Origin: Sporothrix humicola
Taxonomy: Eukaryota > Ascomycota > Sordariomycetes > Ophiostomatales > Ophiostomataceae
Direction: 5' to 3'
Assembly: GCA_021396245.1 (NCBI GenBank)
Contig: WNYE01000037.1
Span: forward strand, 1-64,000
DNA: 64,000 bases
Both the position numbers and the translations under genes were made by a program. Shown piece by piece: positions 9,038 through 20,007 of this stretch; position 1 is the stretch's first letter, and the number at the start of each line of letters is the position of its first letter. Below the pieces are notes generated by a model. It ran no database searches. It had not been told where the DNA came from and saw nothing but the letters and a program-made list of their open reading frames with translations.

Positions 9038-10986
9038 ATGGACAAGCGCCTCGACGGCATGTCGGTCCAGCGCCGCTGGCATTTTCTCCGACAGTACCCG
9101 TGCATGAGCGACGAGCTGATGGACGTCGACGCGGCCACGTCGTCCTCCCGCGTCGTCCACATCAAGGACCTGGCCATGCCGCGGCTGCGAAAATGCCCGT
9201 TTGACATTGACGCCATTGACTGGCGACGCTCTGAGCACCTGGGGACGGGCGTGGATGGTGTTGTGTATCGTGTGTACTTTGGCGACAAGGGACCGTTTGT
9301 CCTGAAGATTGTTTGTGTCGTCGACGCCAACGTTTGGTTCGGCGTTTACCTTTTACGTTTCCTTTTACGTTTGTTTGTTTTTTAAACCGCGGACATTTCA
9401 CTAACACCTCTCCTTTCTAGTTTTGGATTCCCGAGCTGAATACGCACAGCTCTGCATATTCTGCCGTCCACCGCGAATGCCAAAATTCTGCTCTCTTGCA
9501 GATGCTGCGAGCAGCCATAAACCAGGCCACAAAAGCACAAGAGGTGACATCGGCAGAGGCAGAGGCAGAGGCAGAGGCAGAAGCGGCCGCTAATGGCAGT
9601 TAAGGCTACACCACGAATGACGCAACCGCAGTTACAGGAGCAGCTCTGGGGAATCATGTGGAAGAGCAGTTAAAACGAAAACGGAACGCGGAACAGAATG
9701 CGGAACAGAATGCGGAACAGAACTCGAAAAAGGCGCCTGGACTGACTGAAAGGCGGCCACGGCCGACAATATGGCCTCAGGTCTACCCGCACCCACTCGA
9801 TTTCAACACAGCGTACGAGAACCTTTTTGCATTTTCCGACGAAATGCGTTTTTCCAGGCAAGACGAGCAAAGAAAAAAGAAACTCGAGAAGGATGAGAAC
9901 AATGGCAACAGTGTGGCCGGACAAAAAGTTGCTACAAAAGACGCCATGAACACAACTGAGGTTGTTCGATCCAACGCTATTCAACAACCTGGTCAAAAAC
10001 CCGGACCACGCCCCAGACATCTATCAGCAGAACAGTTCGCAGCAGAACAAGATTCACAGCGACTCCTTCTCGACCAAGAACGCATCTCTCTCACGAGCAT
10101 GCCACGATTTGCAACATGCCACGGCTGGCTAACGTTCAACGTGCACGAGGTCTATAAGAAGATGCCACCGTTTATGCGTGTATGGAGCCACCCCATAGAC
10201 TGGAAAACGGATCGCCACTTTGACAAGGCGTGCACTGAGTTTTACGGAATCGTGTACGAGTATATCGAGAATGAGGAGGAGAAAGGCGATAAAAGGGAGC
10301 AAGAACAGAAAGAGGAGGACGACGAAAATAAGGCAGAAGCCGACATGGAAGGAGAAAAGCCCAGGACGGCGGGAAGCTACAACGCTACAAAAACTGCTAC
10401 TGAAACTGCCACAGAAACTGCCACAGAAACAGGTACAGCGGGCCCCGCCCCCTCTGCCAAACGATACAACCTTCGGAGCAGTGTACGGATTGGCATGGAA
10501 ACGAGGAACAGCACAGCCACGGCCGAGCCAACAGACAAAGATCCACCGTCTACAGCCGTGGGTGGAAACCCAGGCACAAAAACACGCCCAATGAAAATTG
10601 GAACGCCCACCGTTGTCAAAATGGGCCAGGAGGTGGGAAAAGGCAGGAAAATGACAGCGAACGGCTCGGTGGCGTCGAAGCCACACACTTTTGAGTGGAA
10701 ATACGGTTCGGTTGAAGAGTATTCTCGTTTTAAAACAGTCCAGGAAGCCACCACCCGATTGAAGACTGCCGCTGACGTCGTCAAGTACCGCGACCAGGTG
10801 CAGGCGGCAGCCGACTTTTTGTGGCTGGCCGGTTTCAAATTTGCGGCCCGGCCTCTTGCCCGCAACTGGAAAACGGGCGTTTTAGTGGACCATTCTGATA
10901 TCATTGGCCCGTATTCGCCAGGCTGGCAGCGCCTTCTTTTGTGGGAGACCAAATGGTCCGTTGACTGGATACTTACACGGGATTAA
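9038..10986 (+). pseudogene. FTA2-like (kinase-fold) protein, interrupted by one in-frame TAA
   Basis: Resembles the fungal family annotated as kinetochore Sim4-complex subunit FTA2, large in filamentous fungi and of kinase-like fold. Exon 1 is 9038-9310; the intron 9311-9420 (GTTTGT...TTTCTAG) joins LKI to FWIPE; exon 2 begins at 9421. It shows a glycine-loop-like LGTGVDGVVYRV, a Lys in VLKIFW and VHRECQNSALLQM, all typical of the family. The frame then runs through an (Ala-Glu)n tract into TAA at 9601-9603 and continues open in the same frame to 10986, through an NAEQ repeat to the C-terminal block FLWLAGFKFAARP, also family-like. The continuation after the stop is 460 codons. Either a nonsense mutation has inactivated the gene, or an intron with a weak GTGACA donor (9544) removes the stop. 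Function is unknown. Confidence 0.72.
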
Positions 10987-11570
10987 AAAATAGCTTGAAA
11001 CAGCAGCGACTGCATCAAAGCGGCCAGATATCGCGGCCTTGTAGGTCCAACATCGAGACCAAAATATGCGGTGGTGTGGTGGGCCTCTTACTTCCATTGG
11101 CTTGCATGAAAAAAGACAAGCAGGCAACCGCGAGATCTAGCAACGAGGCAGGAGACATCTGCGAGAATATTACACGTGAAAGATCGTGGACAGTTGGTTA
11201 ATGCGCTGCGGGGACCACCCGACACGATTCAGGATGCATTTTGATATCATAATATCGTAAAGGTTAATTCTTTTCAGTATTGTCCCCATTGCTGCACGGA
11301 GAAGTGAAGATTTGACGTCTATGTGATGGAAATTTTATTATAATTAACTATTCAATGAAATGTGATGTGTATGGCGTTAATAAAGTAAAACAAGAACAGG
11401 TTTAGGAACACCCAAGGGAGATAAGTTGAAACCCATGTAAAAGGCAACGCTGTCTAATGTGCATATGTGAAGGAGGCAATAAAAATGTAAGCAATATTAA
11501 AGTTTAAGTAACATAAAAAGAAAGAGTTATAAAATGCTGATAGGGGTGACCAAGTATTGCCAAGTTACGT
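10987..11570. other. Intergenic region, no gene recognised
   Basis: AT-rich stretch after the FTA2-like frame, with several AATAAA-like polyadenylation signals (for example near 11379 and 11477). No coding pattern on either strand. Confidence 0.4.
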
Positions 11571-11845
11571 TTAGTTTGCCCCCGAGGCAAGAGCCGATGA
11601 GGGGATGAACCTGCTCTTTTGGCGGAGGCGACTGCCGTACTTGAAAAGAAACTTAGGGGATGGGCAGCAGCGCCAAGGACAAAAACGCAATGAGATAGCC
11701 GGCCCAGCGGATACCGAGGTTTTGGTATATTTAGACGGTGAAGAGGGGAAAGACGGCGCCGAGCGCGTAACGGATGTAACCGTTGGTGGCGAGAGCGGAG
11801 GCGGAGGCGGCGGTTTTATAAGATTCGATTAAGTATATAATGGAG
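11571..11845 (-). pseudogene. C-terminal fragment of a DHA1-type MFS drug/polyamine transporter
   Basis: The minus strand reads like the last two membrane segments of fungal DHA1 transporters: Y-x7-AASAxALATN, then YALGAVFPLFTV, then NLGIRWAGYLIAF and LALLPIP, ending after KYGSRLRQKSRF and a final stop at 11571-11573. The reading frame is broken by TAA where the family has Gln (after FPLFTV), by another stop after LLPIP where the family has Trp, and by a one-base frameshift just beyond. No upstream part of the transporter is recognisable, so this is a decayed 3' remnant of about 90 codons. The Gln-to-TAA and Trp-to-stop changes fit C:G to T:A mutation. Confidence 0.8.
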
Positions 11846-12950
11846 GAGAGTTAACGCTTAGCGGAGAATAATAATATTATGTTATGGTAGTGGGTGACTT
11901 ATAAATAAAATAAACGTTTTAATGTTAAGGAATACCGTTAATGGCGAGGACAAGCTTCGAAGGATCTCTCCCATTTCCTTTTGGCAGTCGGCAATGGGAC
12001 GAAGGAAGCAGAGAAATAATTGCACGTTCCTTTTGTTTTATCTCACGTTTCCTGCAAGAAAGAAGATTGTAAAAAGAGAACGCGATATGTCGTAAATCTA
12101 CGACTCGAAATAATTTAAGGTATAGAAACAAAACACAAGCTTCCAGGTTAAACGTCAGCCAGGGGATCAGCAACGGCAGTTACAACTTGGCAACTTTTTA
12201 GTGCAGTAGGGCTGGAAAGTCCGCTGAAGCTTTAACACGCACAACGCGTCACAACAATCAACGGTTCAGGGGTCTTGTCTTGCGCCACCGCCACATCCAT
12301 TGTCAACGTCGTTCATCTCGACATTCAGACAATGAGATGAAAAACAACCGACAAAAACATGACTGGGGAGACGAAAATTCGCTTCTATTCTTCTCTATTC
12401 TTCATTTTTGTTTTTTGTTAGTTTTTATTCAGTCAATCTTGTACTCCTTTATTTTATCATGTCCTGAACAATTTAAATTTTTAAAGTTTTTTTTTTTCCC
12501 CTAAAAATCTGAAAATGAACCGACGAAACGAAAACAGCCAAAAAAAAAAAAAAAAAAAATTATAAAAAAAAAAGTTTGATCCTTTTAAAAAAAATCCAAC
12601 TTCAAACTGCACTTGTATTCTTATGAAAGAATGAGTATATATCAGCCCAATATACAACCCGAAAAACATCATTGGGAATTTCCTTCTTTGGACGTGCATC
12701 TGTGCCGTCCCTGCTCCAAACTGCTTAGCGGATGTGCTTCCCTGTGCTCCCTGTGCTCCCTTTCCCTCTATGTTTTCGCGGGCCGACACAGCTATCTCGA
12801 CAAGAAGGTTGGCAAATACGAGCTAACGCGTGCTACACATACGTGTAACCCTGTAATGGGCTAGCTGACAAAGCACAGGCAGTTTCGAGGCAATAAGCTT
12901 AATTCTAACAAACATATAGATACGGAAGGGAAGAAGAAGAAATGCTATGT
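11846..12950. other. AT-rich intergenic region with homopolymer runs
   Basis: No supported gene. Contains a run of 20 A at 12540-12559 followed by a second A-rich run near 12565-12574, and an A/T-rich background. The 5' part of the neighbouring dead transporter is not detectable here. Confidence 0.4.
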
Positions 12951-12954
12951 AGGC

Positions 12955-13095
12955 TTCCGATTAAAAGTCTGCCCCCTCGGTCGGTTCTGCCCAGGGTTAC
13001 CACCCTGGGGATAGGGCCCTAATCGGAGACTTGACCAGGTGCCTCCCAGGGCAGAGCTCTGCCTGCCCACAGCTCACGGCCCTGCGCCGTCACAA
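12955..13095. other. GC-rich island of nested hairpins
   Basis: In AT-rich surroundings, an outer inverted repeat TCCGATTA (12957-12964)/TAATCGGA encloses a perfect 7 bp hairpin CCAGGGT-TACC-ACCCTGG and the palindrome GGGCCCT. A 14 bp perfect palindrome GGCAGAGCTCTGCC follows at about 13050-13063. This could be a structured RNA, a transposon end or a protein-binding site. No tRNA, snRNA or rRNA pattern fits. Confidence 0.45.
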
Positions 13096-13185
13096 ACTCC
13101 TAGTATTTGAGTTGCACATACCCATGTGTTCTGCAGCGTTGTGTGTAGAATATTGGTCGGTTAATCAAGACTGCCCGTCTTTCAT

Positions 13186-16100
13186 TTAAAACTCCCCTGT
13201 GCCCTTTCCAAAGTGGCCTCCAGTTGGAACCGTCAACCAAGGAACTGCCTTCTTGTCATCCGTGTTCGAGCCGACGGTGTTACCCCACCAACTCAGAGTG
13301 ACGTTGTTATAGCTGAGACAGAAGAAGATCAGAACCGTTGCGATTGCGGTGCCTGTGTCCATGGCCGCCTGAAGGAGGTCTGTGAAGGTATATGTATTAG
13401 TGCTCCGTAATCGTCCCCATGCATATAGGCCGTGCCGAGAATAGAAACCCACAGTTGTATCGCTTCCACCAGTCGAAAGCACGTCGGCGGATGAAAGAGT
13501 TAAAGATGAAGCCAAAGATAAACCAAAGCGAGTATTGAGCTAAGAATCGGTCAGTTACCGTTTCTATTAACAAAGCACGTGGGAACCAAGGGCGTTCTAC
13601 TCACTGGTGTTGGCAGGGGGAATTTGTCCGGCCGCGTTGAAGAAGACGGGAACATTGATGTAACGCACCCAGCTCTTGGGGTACCTGCGGTAGACGAGGT
13701 AGACGAGGATCGTAACCACGGGCTAGACCGTGTTTATTAGTAAAGACGCGAACGACCACAGGGAGATGCCCGGGAAAAAACCTACGCCGATCAAAAAAAA
13801 GTACATGATACCACTGTATACCTGGCCTGATTGGAACATGCGTTGCGGGCCAATGGTGCCCCAGATTATCGACGCGTTGTAGACCACCAAGGCACCGTTA
13901 CAGGTAAAGCGGTTGGTGTTGGTAGGCTCGCAGAGATTGTCAATGTGTCCAATCATCCAGCGGATGACTGGACAATTTCGAGTTAGCACAGTGACTATCA
14001 CTTCGTTGTAGGTCACGAGAAGCAATGCTCAGAGCTTCATACCTCCAACTTGAGTCATCGTGGCGAGGATGGACGCATAGATCTGTCCGACGAAAAGGAC
14101 GCGAGGGGGGATTTTCTACCGCGTATTGAGTATCCCAGTCAGCAAAAAGATGGCAAATTGACGAATTGGTGCACTGCGTGTGTCCCTACCATGTACTGTC
14201 CTAACTTGAGGTCTTGAGCAAAGTCCATCCCATGCTTCACCGAGTTGTAGCCATAGCACTTCACCATCATATTCGCAATAGGCTTGCCGGGCCAGGCATA
14301 CCCGGCGATGAGCTCTGTAATAATATTAAGGAAACTGTTTCTCGTTAGCAGACGCCTAGCACATGCAACGGCCACCAAACACCAGTCACTGAATACTAAC
14401 ATCCGTTGGTTTGTTGTCCCCTCGAGGATACCCTCGGGCACGATCAATAGCACACCCATGCCGAAGCATACGACAATGAAACCCCAGACGGGAAGCCCCG
14501 TGTCCCAGTACCGGATGGTCAGGATCCCCAGACCAAGCACAGAGACGGTCAGGACGCCGTACCACCAGTCGGGGACTTCCTTGTAGTTGTTCATGAGGCG
14601 TTTGTGGATGTCTTCGCCACCGTGGCGTGCGTTCTTGAATTTCGCGTAGATTTCGCTACCGTTGTACAGATAGGTATAGAAGACGATCGAGGTAACGGCG
14701 GCAAAGGACAGCGCGTATGTAAGTGAGTACGACATGGAGATGTACATTGGCGAATAAGCCTCATACCTGCTCAGGACGAAATTGAGGTTCGCATCAACAA
14801 CGCGGGAGATATTGTACGTCTTTCCCGTGTTATCATACGTCGTGGAGGAGAGAAGAGGAAGACTTATGCTTCGTCAGCCAAACTGAAACGAATATCACAG
14901 GGACGTCAAGGCAGCGCTGTGAACAGAGATCGGAAATTGGAACTCACTATGCGCTGTTCCACACATTTGCATAGTATAGAATTGGCGACAGAAACAGGTA
15001 AAACAGAACCACCACGGCAAATGCGTTGCAGGTGATATAAAATGGTGTCGTCAAGGGAGAGCCGGCGAAGTTGATCTGTGTCCAGTCAATGCTGAGCGGC
15101 AGCAAGCCGAGACCAGAGCTCATCTATTCATATACGGTTAATGCGCATGAACGCCACGATACTTTGTACAATGTCCGCAAGAAGAGATACACACCCCAAA
15201 AATTGTGTTCACCTTCTGGTTGTGTGGCACAATCCAGGCAATGAACGCAAAGGTACCGAGACTGGTCCAGATGTAATCTGGGAACCAAAAGAGAACAAAT
15301 GCAAACAGCGTGAACCAGCCGAAGAAACGATAACGAGAAATAGTCCAGCCATTGACAGGGGCATGCTCCTGTGGCTCGTGCAGTGCTCTGAACAGGACCG
15401 TCGAAGACAGCGAGGTTGGCCAGATGAGGGCGGCAGGGTAGACGAGCCACCGCCGGGCCAGACCGGCGAGGCCGAACCCGAGCATCTGCGACGTCAGCAG
15501 GTAGAGAAACCCAAAGCCCGCGCCGTAGTCATGGTTCCAGTAAACAGGGCTAACGATGGCCACGAGAGATCCGGAGGCGTATGCGACGCTAGCGCTAATG
15601 TTGACACACTGGCAATATTATTAGCATGAGGGACGGGGATAGTGACATAGCCCACCAGTATTCGGGACAGAAGATGAAAATACGTACAATGACAATCAGA
15701 GCGTGCTCTTTAATGGTGAATTTTCCCGGGTTAATGTCGAAGGATAGTCGACCCAGCGGCAGGCGCCAACGCGGCAGCCTCTCCCACGCGCGTCCAATGG
15801 GAAAGACAAGAAGTTGGGCGACGACATAGCCGATAGTGAGGGATGGCTAAATATTCAAATCGTCAGACTCCAACGAAAAGAGCTCTCTTGACAAATGTTG
15901 ACACTCACATAGCGCAAGCTGAAGAACTGATTGACACCGGCGAACAGGATCACGAACACGGTAGCGAGGGTCCAGGCGCGGAAGGCTCCCTTTTGTTAGC
16001 AGAGATGTCGAAACAGGTGTTCAGAAGGGCGCCTTGGCAATCACTGAGGCCACTGCACTTACTGCTGCATGCGATTTCAGGATCATCCGTGTTGGGCACA

Positions 16101-16426
16101 CATGCTGCTACTTCAGGGACTATATATATAGAATATCAGTCATCAGCAGCTCCCTGTGCAAGACATAAAGGGTCACAGATGGGCGTACATGGAGACTGGT
16201 CGCCGCTGACATCCCATCTGAAAGCTTCGTCCGGTATCAGCTCTGTCTTCTCAGCCCTCTGAAGCGGGAGCCGGTTATTGCCATCGGACAAGTCGCCGCC
16301 AGTATCCTCGATATCCAAGACTGCCGTGCTGATCGTGCCGTTTTTGTCCGCAACCGTTTCTGTGTCGTCAACCGTGTCACTGGGCGTCCAGTCGCCCAGA
16401 TCGATCGGCTGGATAGCAAATGCCAT
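13186..16426 (-). CDS. Oligopeptide transporter, OPT family
   Basis: Proton-coupled plasma-membrane transporter of small peptides or glutathione-like substrates. Minus-strand exons: 16189-16426, 16063-16119, 15909-15985, 15688-15846, 15195-15608, 14948-15123, 14401-14862, 14190-14334, 14043-14115, 13786-13967, 13605-13722, 13453-13539 and 13186-13379; the twelve introns (62-85 bp) all have GT-AG ends and keep frame, giving 793 aa. OPT landmarks appear in order: SPFPEVAACVPNTDDPEI before TM1, GVNQFFSLRYPSLTIGYVV, PHNQKVNTIFGMSSGLG, AYLPLLSSTTYDNTGKTYN, VPEGILEGTTNQR, GYNSVKHGMDFAQDLKLG, RWMIGHIDNLC and the C-terminal LSWWGNTV. The N-terminal ~75 residues are acidic and cytosolic. It diverges from the secreted esterase across 700 bp. 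The intron count is high for this family. Confidence 0.93.
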
Positions 16427-17127
16427 ATTTTCTTAACGAACAGAAAAAGTTGCTCAAAGAAGTAAAGCAGTCCAAAAATAAAGCAGTCCAAAAATAAAGC
16501 AGTCCAAAAATAAAGCAGTCCAAAAATAAGACAAGCAAATCTACATCATTTAGATGGACACATGAGCGACGGCGATCAAGCCTTTATCACAGTAGCAAAG
16601 AACGTCTATCGCGTCAATCGTGCTCTGATTTTGACATTTGATATGAGCTTCCTATCCTGGTCATGTCGTTATCTGCACGTAGCATGGCAACCTAATTACT
16701 AAACTGCATCTGGCTCTTGTTGCGTAACGCGTCCCGATGTCGGTGGTGACAGGTACGTGATGTGAGCGAGCCGACGAGTCTGAACAGCCCCATCTATCAG
16801 CGCGGAAATGCCAAAGAAACGAAGACCGGACGCGTGGCCTGCTTGAATGCAGAAATTCCGCTGGGATCTGTAGGATGGCTTTCCATTCGCAGAAATATGT
16901 CTCTATCGCATCATTTTTAGACAATGTGACGTTGAATGGGGGGGAATTGCCGCTTATTCCTTTCCCGGCACCGGAGATCGGCACCTAACATTTGATATCG
17001 CCAATATTCCATATTATAAGGCTGCCTGAACCTGTAATTGCTGAGTCTTCATTTCTTAACCTTATCAAACGTTTTTTTAAGCCTGTGTCGTAACAACCAT
17101 CACACGCAGTAACAACAGCCCACCAAC
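16427..17127. promoter_or_regulatory. Divergent promoter of OPT transporter and CE1 esterase
   Basis: 701 bp between the two start codons. It holds the 16 bp tandem repeat at 16463-16526 on the transporter side. On the esterase side, the sequence from about 17040 is T-rich and then CAACAAC-rich, a typical fungal leader. Confidence 0.45.
16463..16526 (+). repeat. Tandem repeat, 4 x 16 bp
   Basis: Four exact copies of TAAAGCAGTCCAAAAA follow one another 37 bp upstream of the transporter ATG, so they fall in its promoter or 5' leader. Copy number probably varies between strains. Confidence 0.9.
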
Positions 17128-18140
17128 ATGTTTGTCCTTCCAGCAATTTCGCTCATTGCCGGCGTAGCGCAGGCCGCGCAAGTTGTCCTGACGGGCAAGC
17201 CCACCATTGGCAACATCGCCTACTCTCTGCCAACAGAACGTTCGTTCCTTCTCAACGTTCCTGCCGGATACATTCACGGAGAGCCACACCCTCTCGTGCT
17301 TTCCTTCCATGGAGGTAAGTTACCCAGTCCAGGAGAAGAAGATAACGTCGCTGGTGCACTTGTATGCTAAAGTTATCAGCCGGTGGTTTCAGCGAGAAGC
17401 AGCAGCGCGTCACAGAACTGTCGGACCCGGCTTTAACCATTGCCGGGCGGGCATTCCTAACGGTGTATGCCCAGGGAGTGAACAATACGGACTGGAACAT
17501 GCATCACATCTGGAAGGGCGCTCCTTACGAGAATACAACCGTCGATGATATCGCCTACGTCTATGACATCATCGCCACGATTTCTGCTACTTACACCGTT
17601 GACCGCACACGCATATACGCCTGCGGCAAGTCTAACGGTGGTGGCTTCACTGCACTTCTTGCCTGCCGCCCAGACACGTCAGCCATTATCGCCGCTTTTG
17701 CACCCGTGTCGCCCGCGCTGTACCAAGGAACCTATTCCTTCTACAACTGCACGCCCGCACGCCCAGTACCGATCCTGCACTCGCATGGCGTCGAGGACCG
17801 CGACACCGAATTCCTGGGCCGCACACCCCTTGGTGGTTCCTTCGGCCCCGAGCCCGATGTGCGGCTATGGCGTCGTGAGTGGGCAGAGCGCAACGGTTGC
17901 AGTAGACCTTACGCCGGGGCCTGGCCTTTACCTTCGGTTACGGAGGTGCACCCAGGCGCCTGGGAAGAAGTTTGGGACTGCCCGGAAGATGCCGAAGTGC
18001 GCGCGTTGACAATTGAGGGGCTCGGTCATGCGTGGCCGTCGACAGCTGGGCTTGACCTAGCTGGGAGCCCCAACCAGACAGCTAACTTCAACTTTACCAG
18101 CCAGCACCTCGTGCAGTTCTTTTCACGGCACCACTTATAA
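17128..18140 (+). CDS. Secreted CE1-type esterase (feruloyl-esterase/PHB-depolymerase-like)
   Basis: Alpha/beta hydrolase of the LpqC/feruloyl esterase D type, which releases ferulic or acetyl groups from plant cell wall polysaccharides. Exons 17128-17314 and 17380-18140, with a 65 bp intron (GTAAGT...TATCAG); 315 aa. A signal peptide is evident (hydrophobic residues 1-16, cleavage near AQA-A). HGAGG (61-65) forms the oxyanion side. The nucleophile is Ser147 in CGKSNGGG; likely acid Asp202 or Asp204 in GVEDRDT; His279 in GLGHAWPS, so the triad is complete. Several N-x-S/T sequons fit secretion. No cellulose-binding module is present. It is divergent from the peptide transporter. Confidence 0.88.
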
Positions 18141-20007
18141 CCGCCTAGTAAATACAAGTAACACACTATGTTGTCTTAGAAAGAAACTTGATAGACAGAA
18201 AGACATATATAACGAAAAATAGTTACAGTTTAAGTAGTTCTACAAAGAGTAGTTCCAAAAAGTTAGTAGTCTCTACTTAGTGATAAGGCTAGGAGGGGTT
18301 TATTCGAAGAAAAAAGATAAGAAGATATAATATATGTAGGTTTTAAGGATAGATTCCATAGCACAAAAAAAAAACCACGAAGAACAAGTGAGAGCATAGA
18401 TGTTACGAGCATTGCCCCACAGGCCTCATAAGGGGCTGATAACTGTCCTCGCGCCGATTCCCCGGATCGGCTCCAAGCTCCACAGTGAACAGTTGGCGGG
18501 AAGTATGCCCACGCCCCACAGTTCGCGCCAAGCCTGTATCAGGGACAGTCAGGCTACCGAGTCAGAATTGCGAAAATGGTAATAAGACGCATGTCGAGGG
18601 AAGAGAATTGACAAGGCTGAGTAGGACTGTGATGCCGTGCCCCGAATATCTGCCGTTGGGCAGCGTGCGCTATATTTACTGATCTGTACGACATAGATAG
18701 TCCCTTATTACTTACCACAGCTTCAACAGTATTCGGCATTTTCAAACCCCATCTATCTTCTTTACTCCGGTCCATCACAATGTCCGTTACCGCTGATAAA
18801 AAAGGCCACACCACGCCAGGGAACGATGAGAATCGCGCCTATTACTTCAACACAAGGATTTCGCAACAAGGCCAATGGAGACGCTTACAAGGGCGACAAT
18901 TCCGATGTCAAGATCTACTAGACGATCAAGTCGGCCCTTGCCACGTACTTCCTTGCCGCCCTGTATACAGATGTGTTGCAAATGCCTGCTACCAAGCCAC
19001 CGACGACCCCGATCTGTTGTCCTGCCTGCTGCATCTGGATCTGCTGGCGGTCAGAGAGCGACGCGACGGGTACGGCGGCCATGCCCGCCGGCGACTCGGG
19101 GTTGGTCCCCGGCGCGATAATTGTCGGCGCTTTGGTATCGCAGGACGAGGATTTGGACATGTTGCAATAATGAAGCAATTCGGTTTGGTTGCTTGTTGCT
19201 TGACCCGCCACCGGGCTTCTGGACCGCGTACGCAGTCGAGCGGGCGCGGTCGCTTAACTGGATCGAGGCCTTTCAACAACACTACATGGCCGGACTATCG
19301 GTGTAATGGGCGCAGGGCCCAGGAGCGGCGTGGCCAGGGGCATACGTCAGGAAAGGAGAGGAGCTACTTAACCGGTATGGGCTGACACGCGCATCACAGG
19401 CCCGCCGGCGGTGTTATGGACATGGACTCCACGGGCCTCGACAACAGGCCAGGATGACACACCCAACCCCTCAGCGGTACGGAAGAACGTTGCGATGATC
19501 AAAACAATACAAGCATGGCTGTTGGATGGACAGCATGAGTGGGGCTGAACAACCAGGCAAGAGGAAACAAGAGACGGACCAATTAGAAAGGAGGAGACCA
19601 AAAAAATCAGGACTGGTCGTACAGGATCAGTCCGCGTTGAACAGAATGATCACGGCAGACGGACAATGAGCAGACTGAATGAGCAGAACTGATCACCAGG
19701 AATCAGTTGGAAATGGATAACGACTAATTATACAAGCCTGAGGCTTCCTCCCATTAACATAGATAGAAGACTCAGCCGCTACCGATTGTTTGAAAAACAA
19801 ACCTACATGAAATTGGATTAACGGTATAAAGAATATTCATGTGTTACGGATTGCGTTGTCCACGTGTCTTGGAATGGTTCTGATTCGAAGAAGAGAAAAT
19901 AAAAAAAAAATAAAAAAATATGCAAACACGCATTCTTCAATTGACATCTTTAGAAAATTCAAAGATGTAGATTCGAATATAAAAATATAGACAGAGAGAC
20001 ACCAGTC
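18141..20007. other. Intergenic region with possible gene debris
   Basis: Nearly 1.9 kb between the esterase and the 3' end of the Zn2Cys6 gene. The only part that looks once-coding is 18780-19170, listed separately. The remainder is AT-rich and contains poly-A tracts near 18364 and 19905. Confidence 0.4.
18780..19170 (+). pseudogene. Possible decayed small gene
   Basis: A plausible leader precedes ATG at 18780 and the translation starts MSVTADKKGHTTPGNDEN, then YYFNT. A one-base shift after YYFNT opens a frame reading GFRNKANGDAYKGDNSDVK, then a TAG where CAG is one change away, then TIKSALATYFLAALYTDV. The pattern suggests a small, partly membrane-embedded protein broken by a frameshift and a nonsense change, but I do not recognise a family. 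The opposite strand also carries a tidy 80-codon frame (start at 19160, MSKSSSCDTKAPTII). I cannot tell which, if either, was real. Confidence 0.25.
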
